NCBI GenBank assembly: GCA_025358075.1
Contig: JANYKU010000079.1
Span: forward strand, 1 to 42,271
DNA from: Ilumatobacteraceae bacterium
GTDB taxonomy: Bacteria > Actinomycetota > Acidimicrobiia > Acidimicrobiales > Ilumatobacteraceae
DNA length: 42,271 nucleotides
Direction: 5' to 3'
The notes under the pieces are model-generated. The model saw nothing but the letters and a program-made list of their open reading frames with translations, was not told the DNA's origin and did not search any database. Made by a program: the position numbers and the translations under genes. Shown in pieces: positions 6,436-15,810 of the stretch (its first letter is position 1; each line of letters opens with the position of its first letter).

Positions 6436-8763
6436 TCAGGGAGTCGTCACCGTGGTGGTTGTGGGGGTGGTCTTTCCAGTGATGACCACGACACCGCCCG
6501 GTGGCTTGTTGCACAAATAGACGATCGTGCCCACGATCGGCACGGTCGGGAACGGTGCCTTCGGGTCGAGCACGTCTGGCGGGATCGTCGCACCACTCGG
6601 TATGGCTTTGAGCACCGGAGGCGGCGCGGCGGTGACCGGAGGCTCCGTTCCCGAGGGATCGGGCGGCAACGTCGTGGTCGAGGTCGTCGACGTCGTCGGA
6701 CTGCCAGGTGGAGGCGGCAGGTTGCCACTCACGAGCTTGGCAAGGCATTCGTTGCCGGGCAGGTACAGCCGTACCGGTTTGCGAGCCGGGTCCGGCGGTG
6801 CCGGCCAATCCTCCAACGGCAAGGGGGCGACTGCCGGCTCCATGAACGCGCCCCAGATGCGCGCTGGATAGGTGCCACCCTGTACCTCGCGTATGCCATC
6901 GGCCGCGACGAATTCCGGGGTGTTGCACGTGTTGACTCCGTTGATGCGCACCCCGCAGACCATCGGTGTGTACCCGTCGGGGTCGCCAACCCACACCGCG
7001 GTGGTGAGCTGCGGGGTCGATCCCACGAACCATGAATTGGTGTTGAACGTCTGCGTTCCCGTCTTACCGGCAGCGGGGAACGGGAACTTGGACAGTGCCT
7101 GGCGAGCCGTGCCGCTCGACAGCACGCCCTTCAGCACCGACACCTCCGTCAGCGCCACACTGGGATCGAGCACCTGCACCCCTGGGTCATCGTGGGTGTA
7201 CATCCGCTTGCCGTCGGGCCCGTCGATGTAGTCGACGTAGTAGGGCTCGTGATGCAGGCCCTGGTTGGCGATGGTCTGCATGCCCGAGGCCATGTCGAGC
7301 GGCGCCATCGGATTGGCACCGGTTGCCAACGACGCCAGCGGCTCGATGGGTGCTCGGCCCTTCATGCCGGGCTGCAGGTATGCGGACGCGGCCATGCGGT
7401 ACGTCGAGTCGACGACTCGATGCAACCCGATGACCTGCGAGAGGCGGCCGAAGGCACAGTTGATCGACGCCCAGGTCATGTTTTGCAGCGGTCCGACCGG
7501 CTTCGACACCGCATCCGTGATCACGAACGGAACCTTCGGATCATTCGGATCGGGCAGCGAGCACGGCGATGTGCCGTCGATCAGATCGGTCGGTTGCACT
7601 CCGGCCTCCAGCGCCGCGGCAAGGATGAAGATCTTGACGCTCGATCCTGTTTGCCGAGGGACGAGGGCCATGTTGATCTCATTGACGCGAGGCTGAAATC
7701 CACTCCCGCCGACCATCGCCCTGATCGCACCGGTCTTGGTATCGAGGGTGACGATCGCGTCCTCGATGCCGACCTGCGTCTTGGGCAACACGTCGTGGGC
7801 CTGTTCGGCGAGTGCCTGAAGGTTGGGATCGAAGGTGGTGTGGATCTGCAAACCGCCGCGATACAGAAGGGTGGCACGCTGTTGCTCGTCGCCGAGGAAG
7901 GTCGCCCGGTTGAGCAAGTACTCCTTGACGGCCTCGGTGTAGTACGTCGGTTTGGTCGTGTAGGTCGGGATGGTCTGCACACGTTCGGGCATCTTCCACG
8001 CCGAAGCCAGCAACGCACCGACCACCGGGGTCACCAAGCCGACCGCGGCGAGACGCTCGGTGACCTGGCGGAACCTGGCCCTCGCCGGCTCGGAGTGCCG
8101 GATCGGGTCGAAGCCGGAAGGTGATCGCACGAGGCCGGCGAGGAACGCACCTTCGACCATCGACAGGTCGCTGACGCTCTTTCCGAAGTACACCTCTGCG
8201 GCAGCTTGCAAGCCGTAGGCATTGTTGCCGAAGAAGACCGTGTTGAGATAGCGCTCGAGGATGGCGTCCTTGCTCATCTTCTTCTCGAGCATCGTCGCGT
8301 AGTGCGCCTGCAGCGCCTTGTACCGTCCGTCGCGCGGCAATCCGGCGAGGAACTCGTTCTTGACCACTTGTTGGCTGATGGTGCTGGCGCCCTGACGCGG
8401 TGCGTCGGTGGAGAAGTTCGACAGCAACGCCCTGGCAAAACTGCGGAGGTTGACTCCGTGGTGCACGTAGTACTGCTCGTCCTCCACTGCCAAGAACGCG
8501 CTCAACACGGCCGGAGGCACTTGGGCAAGCGTGATCGGCTGACTGTTCTCACGTTCGAACACAGCGATCACGTTGCCCGTCACGTCGTAGACGTAGCTGC
8601 GTTGCGACAGTGATTGGAAGTCCGGCAGCGTCACCGGAAGTTGTTCGTGTGCGTTGGCGACTCGCCACAACCGTGGACCGACACCGACCACCACGGCAGT
8701 CGTCAGCAACGCTCCGGCAACGATGATCGCCCCCAGACGGAGAAGCCAGGCAAGAGCACGCAC
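6436..8763 (-). CDS. Class A penicillin-binding protein (glycosyltransferase/transpeptidase)
   Basis: 775 residues. An N-terminal membrane anchor (about 5-28) is followed by a GT51 glycosyltransferase domain with the catalytic Glu in AVEDEQYYVHHG (E94) and RQGASTISQQVVKN (123-136). The transpeptidase domain has SxxK at S374-K377 (TGSSVK), SxN at 433-435 (SIN) and KTGT near 570. The enzyme polymerises lipid II and cross-links peptidoglycan outside the membrane. The tail (about 660-775) is a Pro/Thr-rich linker ending in a short Gly/Val segment and PTTTTVTTP, a style seen in actinobacterial PBPs. All catalytic motifs are intact. It is divergent from the F420 oxidoreductase gene across a 61-bp gap that must hold both promoters. 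Confidence 0.95.
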   Translation of the reverse strand: MRALAWLLRLGAIIVAGALLTTAVVVGVGPRLWRVANAHEQLPVTLPDFQSLSQRSYVYDVTGNVIAVFERENSQPITLAQVPPAVLSAFLAVEDEQYYVHHGVNLRSFARALLSNFSTDAPRQGASTISQQVVKNEFLAGLPRDGRYKALQAHYATMLEKKMSKDAILERYLNTVFFGNNAYGLQAAAEVYFGKSVSDLSMVEGAFLAGLVRSPSGFDPIRHSEPARARFRQVTERLAAVGLVTPVVGALLASAWKMPERVQTIPTYTTKPTYYTEAVKEYLLNRATFLGDEQQRATLLYRGGLQIHTTFDPNLQALAEQAHDVLPKTQVGIEDAIVTLDTKTGAIRAMVGGSGFQPRVNEINMALVPRQTGSSVKIFILAAALEAGVQPTDLIDGTSPCSLPDPNDPKVPFVITDAVSKPVGPLQNMTWASINCAFGRLSQVIGLHRVVDSTYRMAASAYLQPGMKGRAPIEPLASLATGANPMAPLDMASGMQTIANQGLHHEPYYVDYIDGPDGKRMYTHDDPGVQVLDPSVALTEVSVLKGVLSSGTARQALSKFPFPAAGKTGTQTFNTNSWFVGSTPQLTTAVWVGDPDGYTPMVCGVRINGVNTCNTPEFVAADGIREVQGGTYPARIWGAFMEPAVAPLPLEDWPAPPDPARKPVRLYLPGNECLAKLVSGNLPPPPGSPTTSTTSTTTLPPDPSGTEPPVTAAPPPVLKAIPSGATIPPDVLDPKAPFPTVPIVGTIVYLCNKPPGGVVVITGKTTPTTTTVTTP

Positions 8764-8824
8764 GCGCGACGAAGGTTAGTTCTGCGCGGATCGGGATCAT
8801 CGGCACCCGATAGGTTGGCCGGCG

Positions 8825-9763
8825 ATGTCGTCACAGCGTCCGTTCCGGTTCGGTGTGCAGGCGTCGAGTGCGGCCGACGCCAGGACTTGGGCAACGCTGG
8901 CGCGCACGGTCGAGTCGCTCGGTTACAGCACGCTGACCATGCCCGATCATTTCACCGATCAATTCGCGCCGGTTCCGGCGCTGATGGCCGCGGCCGACGC
9001 CACTGAGACGCTGCGTGTCGGAGCGTTGGTCTGGGACAACGACTACCGGCACCCGGTCGTGCTGGCCAAGGAGTTGGCGACGCTCGACGTGTTGTCGTCG
9101 GGTCGTCTCGAGATCGGGGTCGGCGCCGGTTGGCTGGCCACCGACTACGCCCAGTCAGGGATCCCCTACGACTCCAGCAAGGTGCGCGTCGACCGTTTCG
9201 AGGAGGGTCTGACCGTGCTGAAAGGGGCACTGTCGGGTGGGCCGTTCTCGTTCGCAGGCACGCACTACACGATCGCCGAGTACACCGGCTCGCCGCGGCC
9301 CGTGCAGTCGCCTCGGCCACCGATCCTGATCGGCGCGGGCGGCAAGCGGATGCTGACGATCGCGGCCAGGCAGGCCGACATCATCGGCATCAATGGCACG
9401 TTGACAGCGGGTGTCGTCGGGCCCGACGCCATCGCCACGATGACTGCCGCTGCCGTCGACGACCGGGTCGAGATCCTCCACGCTGTCGCCGGCCCGCGAC
9501 TCGCCGACATCGAGTTCAACGTGCGCGCCTTCATCGTCCGCGTCACGAACGAACGTCACGCGGTCATCGAACAGATCGCCGGGTTCGTACAGGCCGATGC
9601 ATCGCTCGTGGAGGAGTCGCCGTTTGCACTGATCGGCACCCCGGCTCAGCTCGTCGACGACTTGCTACGCCGCCGTGAGCGTTGGGGAATCAGCTACGTG
9701 ATCGTCGGTGCCGACGACGTCGAGTCGTTCGCGCCGGTCGTGGCCGAGCTCGCCGGTCGCTGA
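8825..9763 (+). CDS. LLM-class F420-dependent oxidoreductase
   Basis: 312 residues, the normal length for the luciferase-like monooxygenase fold. Signature elements are the early beta strand/SLGYSTLTMPDHFTDQ, HPVVLAKELATLDVLSSGRL followed by GVGAGW, and PRPVQSPRPPILIGAGGKRM. The C-terminus fits the F420-dependent subgroup (TIGR03621-like). These enzymes use reduced deazaflavin F420 to reduce or oxidise varied organic substrates; the substrate here is unknown. It starts at an ATG 61 bp from the divergent PBP gene. A second, more distant LLM protein is encoded at 24676-25596. Confidence 0.88.
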   Translation: MSSQRPFRFGVQASSAADARTWATLARTVESLGYSTLTMPDHFTDQFAPVPALMAAADATETLRVGALVWDNDYRHPVVLAKELATLDVLSSGRLEIGVGAGWLATDYAQSGIPYDSSKVRVDRFEEGLTVLKGALSGGPFSFAGTHYTIAEYTGSPRPVQSPRPPILIGAGGKRMLTIAARQADIIGINGTLTAGVVGPDAIATMTAAAVDDRVEILHAVAGPRLADIEFNVRAFIVRVTNERHAVIEQIAGFVQADASLVEESPFALIGTPAQLVDDLLRRRERWGISYVIVGADDVESFAPVVAELAGR

Positions 9764-9791
9764 GGCTCGCGCCTTTCCCACCAGGCCCAGA

Positions 9792-10064
9792 CTACCGAGG
9801 CCAGGAAGGTTGTCGATGCGGCGGTCGATGCGCGCCGCCATCGCCGATCCAGAGAAACGTGGTGATCTCCGGATCACGATGAGCCGACGTCACCAGCAGG
9901 TCGCGCAGGTAGCAGATGGTGTGCAGCTCGATGTCGTGCATGTAGCGCAGACAGCGCAACACGTCGGCATCGAGGCGTTGGGTGTGGAAGGCGTTGGGAA
10001 GATCGAGGTCGCGTACGTCGAGCGGGGCGACCATCTTCGTGTACTTGTCGATCGTCAGCTGCAT
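9792..10064 (-). pseudogene. Truncated conserved protein (N-terminal fragment)
   Basis: 90 residues. The first about 73 look well conserved and structured (MQLTIDKYTKMVAPLDVRDL, then a His-containing helix RCLRYMHDIELHTICYLRDL). The reading then breaks into WIGDGGAHRPPHRQPSWPR and stops. In a neighbouring frame immediately after the break, a coding-like segment reads AMAARIDRRIDNLPGLGSLG LVGKA, as if a C-terminal end had been brought next to the N-terminus by an internal deletion. Both parts are visible in the sequence; the deletion is inference. The helices with His and Glu hint at a ferritin-like fold, with low certainty. Confidence 0.5.
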
Positions 10065-10100
10065 GCCTTACGTTCGACGCAAGGCACTCGCTTGGATTGG

Positions 10101-10301
10101 TCAGACGACCGTGACTTTGAGAGCCTCGTCGCCCTTGCGACCCTGGCCCACTTCGAACTCCACCGCCTGGCCCTCTTCGAGGGAGCGGTAGCCATTGCCT
10201 TCGATGTTCGAGAAGTGCACGAACACGTCGGCACCGCCCTCTCGCGATATGAAGCCGTAGCCCTTTTGAGCGTTGAAGAACTTCACGGTGCCGGTAGCCA
10301 T
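10101..10301 (-). CDS. Cold-shock domain protein
   Basis: 66 residues, the standard CspA-family size. RNP1 (KGYGFIS, 13-19) and RNP2 (VFVHF, 26-30) are both intact, and the protein starts [17 protein letters not shown]. It is a single-stranded nucleic-acid binding OB-fold chaperone in the cytoplasm. The ORF can be extended upstream, but the family start at 10301 is clear. The upstream gap to 10482 may contain a regulated 5' leader, common in this family, though no specific element is identified. Confidence 0.95.
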   Translation of the reverse strand: MATGTVKFFNAQKGYGFISREGGADVFVHFSNIEGNGYRSLEEGQAVEFEVGQGRKGDEALKVTVV

Positions 10302-10481
10302 TGCCTGTACTCCAAATTGCTTTCTGACCCGACGACCTGTCGGGCGCTGGGCCGTAACGCTAGCTCGTTTGGCGAGCAATGACCGTTACCGAAGATTCAA
10401 GCCCCGCTCAAGATTCCTTCTGGTCTGCCGATGCCTCATTCGCCTATCGGCGAACCAGCCGATCGAATGGGGGAATCTCTG

Positions 10482-11525
10482 ATGTCTCGTTACAGGTTGG
10501 TGCATGTCGGTGCAGCGGCGTTGCTCTCGGCGGCGGCGGTCACGACCGTCAACGTCGCCCACAGCGTCTTCGCCGGCACGACGACCGTGTCGTCGTATGT
10601 CCCGACGGTGCCGTGCCGATTGGTCGACACACGTTCGTCCTCGACCGTGGGAACGAGGACGACCCCGATCGGTCCAGGGGAAACGGTCACACTTGCAGTA
10701 TCTGGGACAAATGGCGAGTGCACGATTCCGTCGACGGCGACTGCGATCTCGACGAACGTCACGATCGATCATCCAACCGCCTCGAGCTTCCTGACCGTCT
10801 TCCAAGCCGATGCCACTCGTAGTCGTACCTCGAACCTGAACTGGCAAGCATCGAGCGCGCCCGTGGCGAATCAAGTCACCGTCGGCTTGTCCGCGTCGGG
10901 AGCCATCAACGTGTTCAACAATGCCGGGACCGTCGACGTGATCGTCGACATCTTCGGCTACTACGAACCGAACGACGGAGGTCAAGGGGCGCAGGGTGCG
11001 CAGGGGCCGCAGGGTGTGAAAGGCGATAAAGGCGACAAGGGCGACACCGGTGATGCGGCACTCGCCGGGCTCCATTGCACGAGTGGTCAGACCATCACGT
11101 GGAACAACACCTCGGGTGCATGGGATTGCACGAACACCGTCGTCGACACCGACACGCTGGCAACGTTGCACTGCACGGCGAACCAGACGATCGGCTGGGA
11201 TGGCAGCGCCTGGGTGTGTCGAAGCCAACCGATTGTCGCCACGCTCTCCAGGGTGGCAAGCGGCGGGTTCCCGTGCTGCGGGATCGCCGGCGTGTTCCAG
11301 GCGTACAGCCCGAACGTCGATCCGACAACGATCTGTGACGGGTTCCACTGCCAAATCCGGCTGATCGACGTGCTCGATCACACCTCGTGCCAGGTCTCTC
11401 TCACCGGCAACTCAGCCGACAACAGCATCACGGTGACCACGACACCGACGGAGATCACGATCCAGCCGTTGTTCATCTTGAACCCGTCGCAGCCGTTCTA
11501 CATCAACATCTCCTGTCAAACCTGA
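10482..11525 (+). CDS. Secreted surface protein with collagen-like segment
   Basis: 347 residues from the ATG at 10482, preceded by GGGGGAA about 6 nt upstream. A signal peptide (1-31, ending HSVFAG) is followed by a domain of about 130 residues common in actinobacterial surface proteins: VPCRLVDTR at its start, paired Cys, and VDVIVDIFGYYEP at its end. Next comes a collagen-like Gly-x-y run (GQGAQGAQGPQGVKGDKGDK GDTGD), then a C-terminal region with eight or more Cys, two repeats of the form LHCTxxQTIxW, and a beta-rich end. It is probably exported and held by disulfides on the surface, with the Gly-x-y part forming a trimeric stalk. No sortase or anchor motif is seen. Confidence 0.85.
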   Translation: MSRYRLVHVGAAALLSAAAVTTVNVAHSVFAGTTTVSSYVPTVPCRLVDTRSSSTVGTRTTPIGPGETVTLAVSGTNGECTIPSTATAISTNVTIDHPTASSFLTVFQADATRSRTSNLNWQASSAPVANQVTVGLSASGAINVFNNAGTVDVIVDIFGYYEPNDGGQGAQGAQGPQGVKGDKGDKGDTGDAALAGLHCTSGQTITWNNTSGAWDCTNTVVDTDTLATLHCTANQTIGWDGSAWVCRSQPIVATLSRVASGGFPCCGIAGVFQAYSPNVDPTTICDGFHCQIRLIDVLDHTSCQVSLTGNSADNSITVTTTPTEITIQPLFILNPSQPFYINISCQT

Positions 11526-11611
11526 CCGGTGACCCTGATTCGTGACCTTCGTCCCTAGACACGAGCGTCGGCTGGTGCGCTTGTGTACATACCTACGGAA
11601 GGGGGCTGACC

Positions 11612-12013
11612 ATGGGCACCAATCAGGGAATGATCCTGGTGGACGTGGCCCCCGGCGAGACTGCCAACTTCGCACGGGCGTTCCTCGAGAAGAATGACCA
11701 TCCGGTCGTGATGTGTCACGGTCCCGACGAAGACGCGTTGTGTCCGCTGCTTGCAGGGACAGGTTGCGAATCCGTCACCTCAGCGCACGGCATCGTCTTC
11801 GTCCTCGATCTCGATCGTCCCCAGCATCTGGAGATCCTCAACCGCTACCGCGACGTGGTGCGACCCGACGTACCGATTCGAGCCGTCGTCAGGCCCGGAC
11901 AGCGCGAGCGCTACGCGAACGTCCTTGATCGCGTCGAGGTCTGGGAGCACGAGCCAACAGCTGCCGACCTCGACGGGTTCGCAGCGTCGGTCGAAGCTTC
12001 CGATCGAACCTGA
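11612..12013 (+). CDS. Conserved-looking cytoplasmic protein, unknown function
   Basis: 133 residues, with a strong ribosome-binding site (GGAAGGGGG) before the ATG. Composition and alternating pattern (ILVDVAPGE, PVVMCHGPDED, GIVFVLDLDRPQHLEIL, PIRAVVRPGQ) suggest a small alpha/beta fold rather like a response-regulator receiver or flavodoxin-type sheet, but no phosphoacceptor or nucleotide motif is visible. Four Cys lie within or near the first 70 residues. Family not recognised. It is monocistronic, with its own strong terminator downstream. Confidence 0.7.
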   Translation: MGTNQGMILVDVAPGETANFARAFLEKNDHPVVMCHGPDEDALCPLLAGTGCESVTSAHGIVFVLDLDRPQHLEILNRYRDVVRPDVPIRAVVRPGQRERYANVLDRVEVWEHEPTAADLDGFAASVEASDRT

Positions 12014-12039
12014 CACACCCAGTCTGTTTGGCGCGACGG

Positions 12040-12070
12040 CGGGCCTCCACACCCGAGGTGGAGGCCCGTT
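12040..12070 (+). terminator. Strong intrinsic terminator
   Basis: A perfect 11-bp stem, CGGGCCTCCAC/GTGGAGGCCCG (12040-12050 and 12058-12068), closes a 7-nt loop and is followed by TT. It lies 27 nt after the stop of the preceding gene. It could also serve the convergent remnant at 12089. Confidence 0.75.
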
Positions 12071-12088
12071 CGATCGCGCTCAGCGAGC

Positions 12089-12399
12089 CTAGGAGTTGGC
12101 GACCAGACCGGTGTTCTGACGTGCCCAGCTGGACGGCCCGAACGCGTTCGAGCTCGCCGGTGCGTGCCGGTCGGCGTTGACGGTGAGCTTCAGCCACTCG
12201 AGCGGTGACGTGCTGCCATGGACGACGACGCGGTGGAAGTTGGGCACCTCGTAGAACTGCGGGTGGAGTCCGAGGTTGCCGGTACACGCAACCTCGCCCG
12301 TGGGAGATTCCGTAACGCCTTCAACCAGAAGAACGTCAGAACCAGCGCGAGCGCGACGTCGATTCCCGCGACCTTCCTACGCGTGACCGTCGCCGTCTG
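12089..12399 (-). pseudogene. Remnant of a small secreted-protein gene
   Basis: The minus strand carries clear coding character ending at the stop 12089-12091: TESPTGEVACTGNLGLHPQF YEVPNFHRVVVHG, then STSPLEWLKLTVNADRHAPA and QNTGLVANS. Upstream, a different frame reads VTRRKVAGIDVALALVLTFF, a likely signal or membrane helix. The two parts are out of frame by one base near 12300-12330, and no good start codon or ribosome-binding site is seen. I infer a decayed or frameshifted gene of about 100 codons for an exported protein. Family unknown. Confidence 0.45.
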
Positions 12400-12476
12400 A
12401 ACCAGCCAAGCCCTGGTCGAGAGGCGCTCATTCGGATTCGGTAGCGTAGGCGGATGCACACGGTGGACGGAGCGAG

Positions 12477-15400
12477 ATGAGGGTCGGCGTTCTCGGCGCG
12501 GTGCAGCTCGTCGACGAACGCGGCCATGCAATTGCGCTGTCACAATCGGCAGCCAGGCTCCTGGCGTTGATGGTCATCGCCGACGGCTCGTCGGTCCCCA
12601 ACTATCAGATCACCGATGGTCCATCGCTCGCGTCGCTGGGTGAAGTCCTCGGCCATCGGCTGGAGCGAACCGATGCCGGCTGCCGGCTGGTGCTCGGGGA
12701 CGACGATGGTCTCGATGCCGTGCTCTTCACCGAGCTTTGCTCGAGAGCGCCAACCGCTGCGCCAGCCGATCGACGCGACCTGCTGACCAACGCGTTGGGG
12801 CTGTGGAGTGGCAACGCATTTCAGGAGTTCGCCCAAGAGCCATGGGCCGAGAGCACGGCGACGCGACTCGACGCGCTTCGCGTTGTGGCGACCGAGGATC
12901 TCGCCGAGACGCTGATCGAGATCGGTGAAGCGCGCAAGGCGGTTGCGCTGCTCGAACCCCATGTGCTGGCGCACCCTCATCGCGAACGGCCAGTTGCGCT
13001 GTTGATGCGCGCCCTCGCTGCGGATCGCCGACCCCAAGAAGCCATGGCGCAGTTCGAGCGATTCGGCCGCGACGTGCGGGCGATGGGGATCGAACCGACG
13101 TCGGAGTTGCGTGAACTGGCGAGCGATCTGCTCGGTGGGCTGGACCCGCCTCGCGAGGCTTCCGTCTCCGTGTCCGTATCGCTTCCCTCCGGAACCGTCA
13201 CGTTCATGTTCACCGACATCGAGGGATCCACCCAACGGTGGCAGCACGACGATCACGCGATGTCCGACGCCCTTGCGGCGCACGACCACACCATCCGGTC
13301 GGTCGTCGATCGACACGGCGGCATCGTGTTCAAGCACACCGGTGATGGCGTGTGCGCGGTGTTCACGTCCGCGCCCGCGGCGGTTGCGGCGGCAGTCGCC
13401 GCGCAGGCCCAACTCGAGCTGCCGGTTCGCGTCGGACTGCACACCGGTGAAGCCGAATTGCGCGACCGCGACTACTTCGGTCCCACACTCAACCTCACTG
13501 CGCGTGTGATGGACGCCGGACATGGCGGGCAAGTGCTCCTGTCGTCGTCGACTGCGGGTCTCGTACGTGACTACGACCTCGTCGACCTCGGCGAGCATCA
13601 CATGAAGGGCCTCGACACGGCCGAGCGGATCTTCCAGGTCGGACGCAACGAGTTCCCACCGCTGCGCACTCCCCGCCAGGCGGCCGGCAACCTACCCGTC
13701 GACCTGTCGACGTTCGTCGGTCGGTCGCACGACGTGAAGTCGCTCGTCGACGAGTTGGCCGACCACCGCCTGATCACCTTGATCGGCGTGGGTGGCACCG
13801 GCAAGACGCGCCTGGCCGTCGAGACAGGCATTGCCGTGTCGGCGTCATTTCCCGACGGTTGCTGGATGGTGGAGCTCGCCGCGGTCACCGTCGAGACCGC
13901 GGTGCCGTTTGCCTTTGCCGCGGGCCTCGGAATGACCGCACCACCCAACAGCGACGTGATCGACGGGCTGGTCGCGCGACTGCGCCACAAGGAGTTGCTC
14001 CTCGTTGTCGACAACTGCGAGCACGTCCTCACCGCCGCGGCCGACGCCGTCGAACGGATCGTCGCTGCCTGCCCGACCGTGGCGGTGCTGGCGACGAGTC
14101 GCGAACCGTTGATGGTTCGTGGCGAGCGCCTTGTGCCCGTGCCTTCGCTACCACCCGACGACGCCGAGCGATTGTTCCTCGAACGCGCTCGCGCCGAGGC
14201 ACCCGACTTGGTCATCGACGCCGACCAAGCCCGCGCAGTGGCCGAGCTGTGCCAACGTCTCGACGGACTCCCGCTGGCGTTGGAGTTGGCTGCCTCTCGG
14301 GTGCGCGCTCTCACTCCGGTCGAGCTCGTCGCCAACCTCGAAGAGCGCTTCCGTTTGCTCGTCGGAGGTCGGCGCTCGCGGATGGAACGGCACCAGACGA
14401 TGCGCGGCACGCTCGACTGGTCATACGACTTGTGCACCGATCTCGAGCGGGTCGCCTTCGATCGTCTCTCGGTGTTCCCGGCCGGCTTCGATCTGCTCGC
14501 GGCCCGAGCCGTCGCCGGCGGAGACGGCGTCAGCGATCTCGATGTGGTCGATGTCGTACCCCAACTGGTCGATCGGTCGTTGCTCCACCGCGCCACCGCG
14601 TCGGACGGCACAACTCGCTATCGCATGCTCGAGACGATGCGCGCCTACGGACGTGAACATCTCCAGCATCAAGGTGCCTCCGACAGCACGAGGGCACGAC
14701 ACGCCCGGTACATGGCCGACACCATCTCCGCCCTCTCTTTGAGGACGTTGGGGCCCGATGAGGAGCAGGTGACCCGACGCCTCTATGAGTACCTCCCCGA
14801 CGCGCTCGTCGCCTTGGATTGGTTCATCGATCACCACGAGTGGGAGCGCGCACTGTGCGTCACGTCCGCCGGGCACTACTTGGCCGAGCGAGAAGCCAGC
14901 GAAATGATCGCCCGCCTGACCGATGCAGCAAGGGCCGTCGGCGTCTCCCCCGAGCTGCAGGACGAGCTCGACCGCAGCGACCCTCGCCTGCGAACGACGG
15001 AATCCCTCCAACACGCGAATGCGCGCGCTTGGCGCACGCTCCGAGCGCAAGTACCGATTCCTGCCGACCGCATCTCGTTCGCGCCACAGGGCGATTTCAA
15101 CGATGGCGGCTTGGCGGCCGCCGATGTCGACGAGTTCATCACCAGCCTCGACCGCTGGTTCTCGGCTTCGCCGGTGAATCGCTACTACGCCGAATGGTTC
15201 ACGATCCGCGCCCTTGCGCACAACGGCCACCTCTCGTACGTCGACCCGCTGTTGAGTCGCTTCTCCGACTTCGTAGCCGGGCTCCACAGCGACCGCGCCT
15301 CGCTTGGCGTCGCCGAGCTCCACGGCGTCGTTGCCAGGGCACGTCTCGACTGGCCCGGTGCCGCTCATTGGTACGGCCAGGTCGACGCGGCACGTGACGG

Positions 15401-15794
15401 TGCGCTGCGAACGTGGTTCGACCTCGCCGTGGCCTGGCACCTGTTGACTGCTCGCGCCTTGTGTAACGAACCGTTCGAGCTCACCGGCGCACAGCTCCAC
15501 GATCCGTGGCAATGCATGCTCGACGAGCACATCGAGGTGTTGCAATGGCTCGGTGCCACAGCGACTGCACTCGCGCTCCATCGAATCGGACGTCGCGACC
15601 TGGCCGACCGATTCGTAGCGTGGGCCATTGGTCACGACCCGACCGACACCATGAAGATCTTCGCGGCCACACTTGCCGCCGGTGGGCTAACCGTAGGCGC
15701 TGGTGACCCGCACACCGATCTCGATCGACTCCTCCAGACGCTGTTCGCCCTCGCCGACGAGCTCGACCCCGAGTCACCAGACGGCGTCGACTAG
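12477..15794 (+). CDS. BTAD / class III adenylyl cyclase / NB-ARC ATPase regulator
   Basis: 1105 residues in three parts. Residues 1-225 form a degenerate N-terminal winged-helix-like region plus a BTAD helical domain (LGLWSGNAFQEF through EPTSELRELASDLL). Residues 236-390 are a class III cyclase homology domain: FTDIEGST with the first metal Asp at 247, HTGDGVCAVF with the second near 289, and FGPTLNLTARV with the Asn/Arg transition-state pair, so it is probably catalytic. Residues about 410-1105 are an NB-ARC ATPase (P-loop GVGGTGKT near 440, Walker B LLLVVDNCEH, sensor TSREPL), with helical repeats behind it. Such actinobacterial proteins are thought to couple ligand sensing to cAMP synthesis; the signal here is unknown. 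The ATG follows AGCG, a weak ribosome-binding site. Confidence 0.88.
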   Translation: MRVGVLGAVQLVDERGHAIALSQSAARLLALMVIADGSSVPNYQITDGPSLASLGEVLGHRLERTDAGCRLVLGDDDGLDAVLFTELCSRAPTAAPADRRDLLTNALGLWSGNAFQEFAQEPWAESTATRLDALRVVATEDLAETLIEIGEARKAVALLEPHVLAHPHRERPVALLMRALAADRRPQEAMAQFERFGRDVRAMGIEPTSELRELASDLLGGLDPPREASVSVSVSLPSGTVTFMFTDIEGSTQRWQHDDHAMSDALAAHDHTIRSVVDRHGGIVFKHTGDGVCAVFTSAPAAVAAAVAAQAQLELPVRVGLHTGEAELRDRDYFGPTLNLTARVMDAGHGGQVLLSSSTAGLVRDYDLVDLGEHHMKGLDTAERIFQVGRNEFPPLRTPRQAAGNLPVDLSTFVGRSHDVKSLVDELADHRLITLIGVGGTGKTRLAVETGIAVSASFPDGCWMVELAAVTVETAVPFAFAAGLGMTAPPNSDVIDGLVARLRHKELLLVVDNCEHVLTAAADAVERIVAACPTVAVLATSREPLMVRGERLVPVPSLPPDDAERLFLERARAEAPDLVIDADQARAVAELCQRLDGLPLALELAASRVRALTPVELVANLEERFRLLVGGRRSRMERHQTMRGTLDWSYDLCTDLERVAFDRLSVFPAGFDLLAARAVAGGDGVSDLDVVDVVPQLVDRSLLHRATASDGTTRYRMLETMRAYGREHLQHQGASDSTRARHARYMADTISALSLRTLGPDEEQVTRRLYEYLPDALVALDWFIDHHEWERALCVTSAGHYLAEREASEMIARLTDAARAVGVSPELQDELDRSDPRLRTTESLQHANARAWRTLRAQVPIPADRISFAPQGDFNDGGLAAADVDEFITSLDRWFSASPVNRYYAEWFTIRALAHNGHLSYVDPLLSRFSDFVAGLHSDRASLGVAELHGVVARARLDWPGAAHWYGQVDAARDGALRTWFDLAVAWHLLTARALCNEPFELTGAQLHDPWQCMLDEHIEVLQWLGATATALALHRIGRRDLADRFVAWAIGHDPTDTMKIFAATLAAGGLTVGAGDPHTDLDRLLQTLFALADELDPESPDGVD

Positions 15795-15810
15795 AAGTCG
15801 CTGCGCGGCT

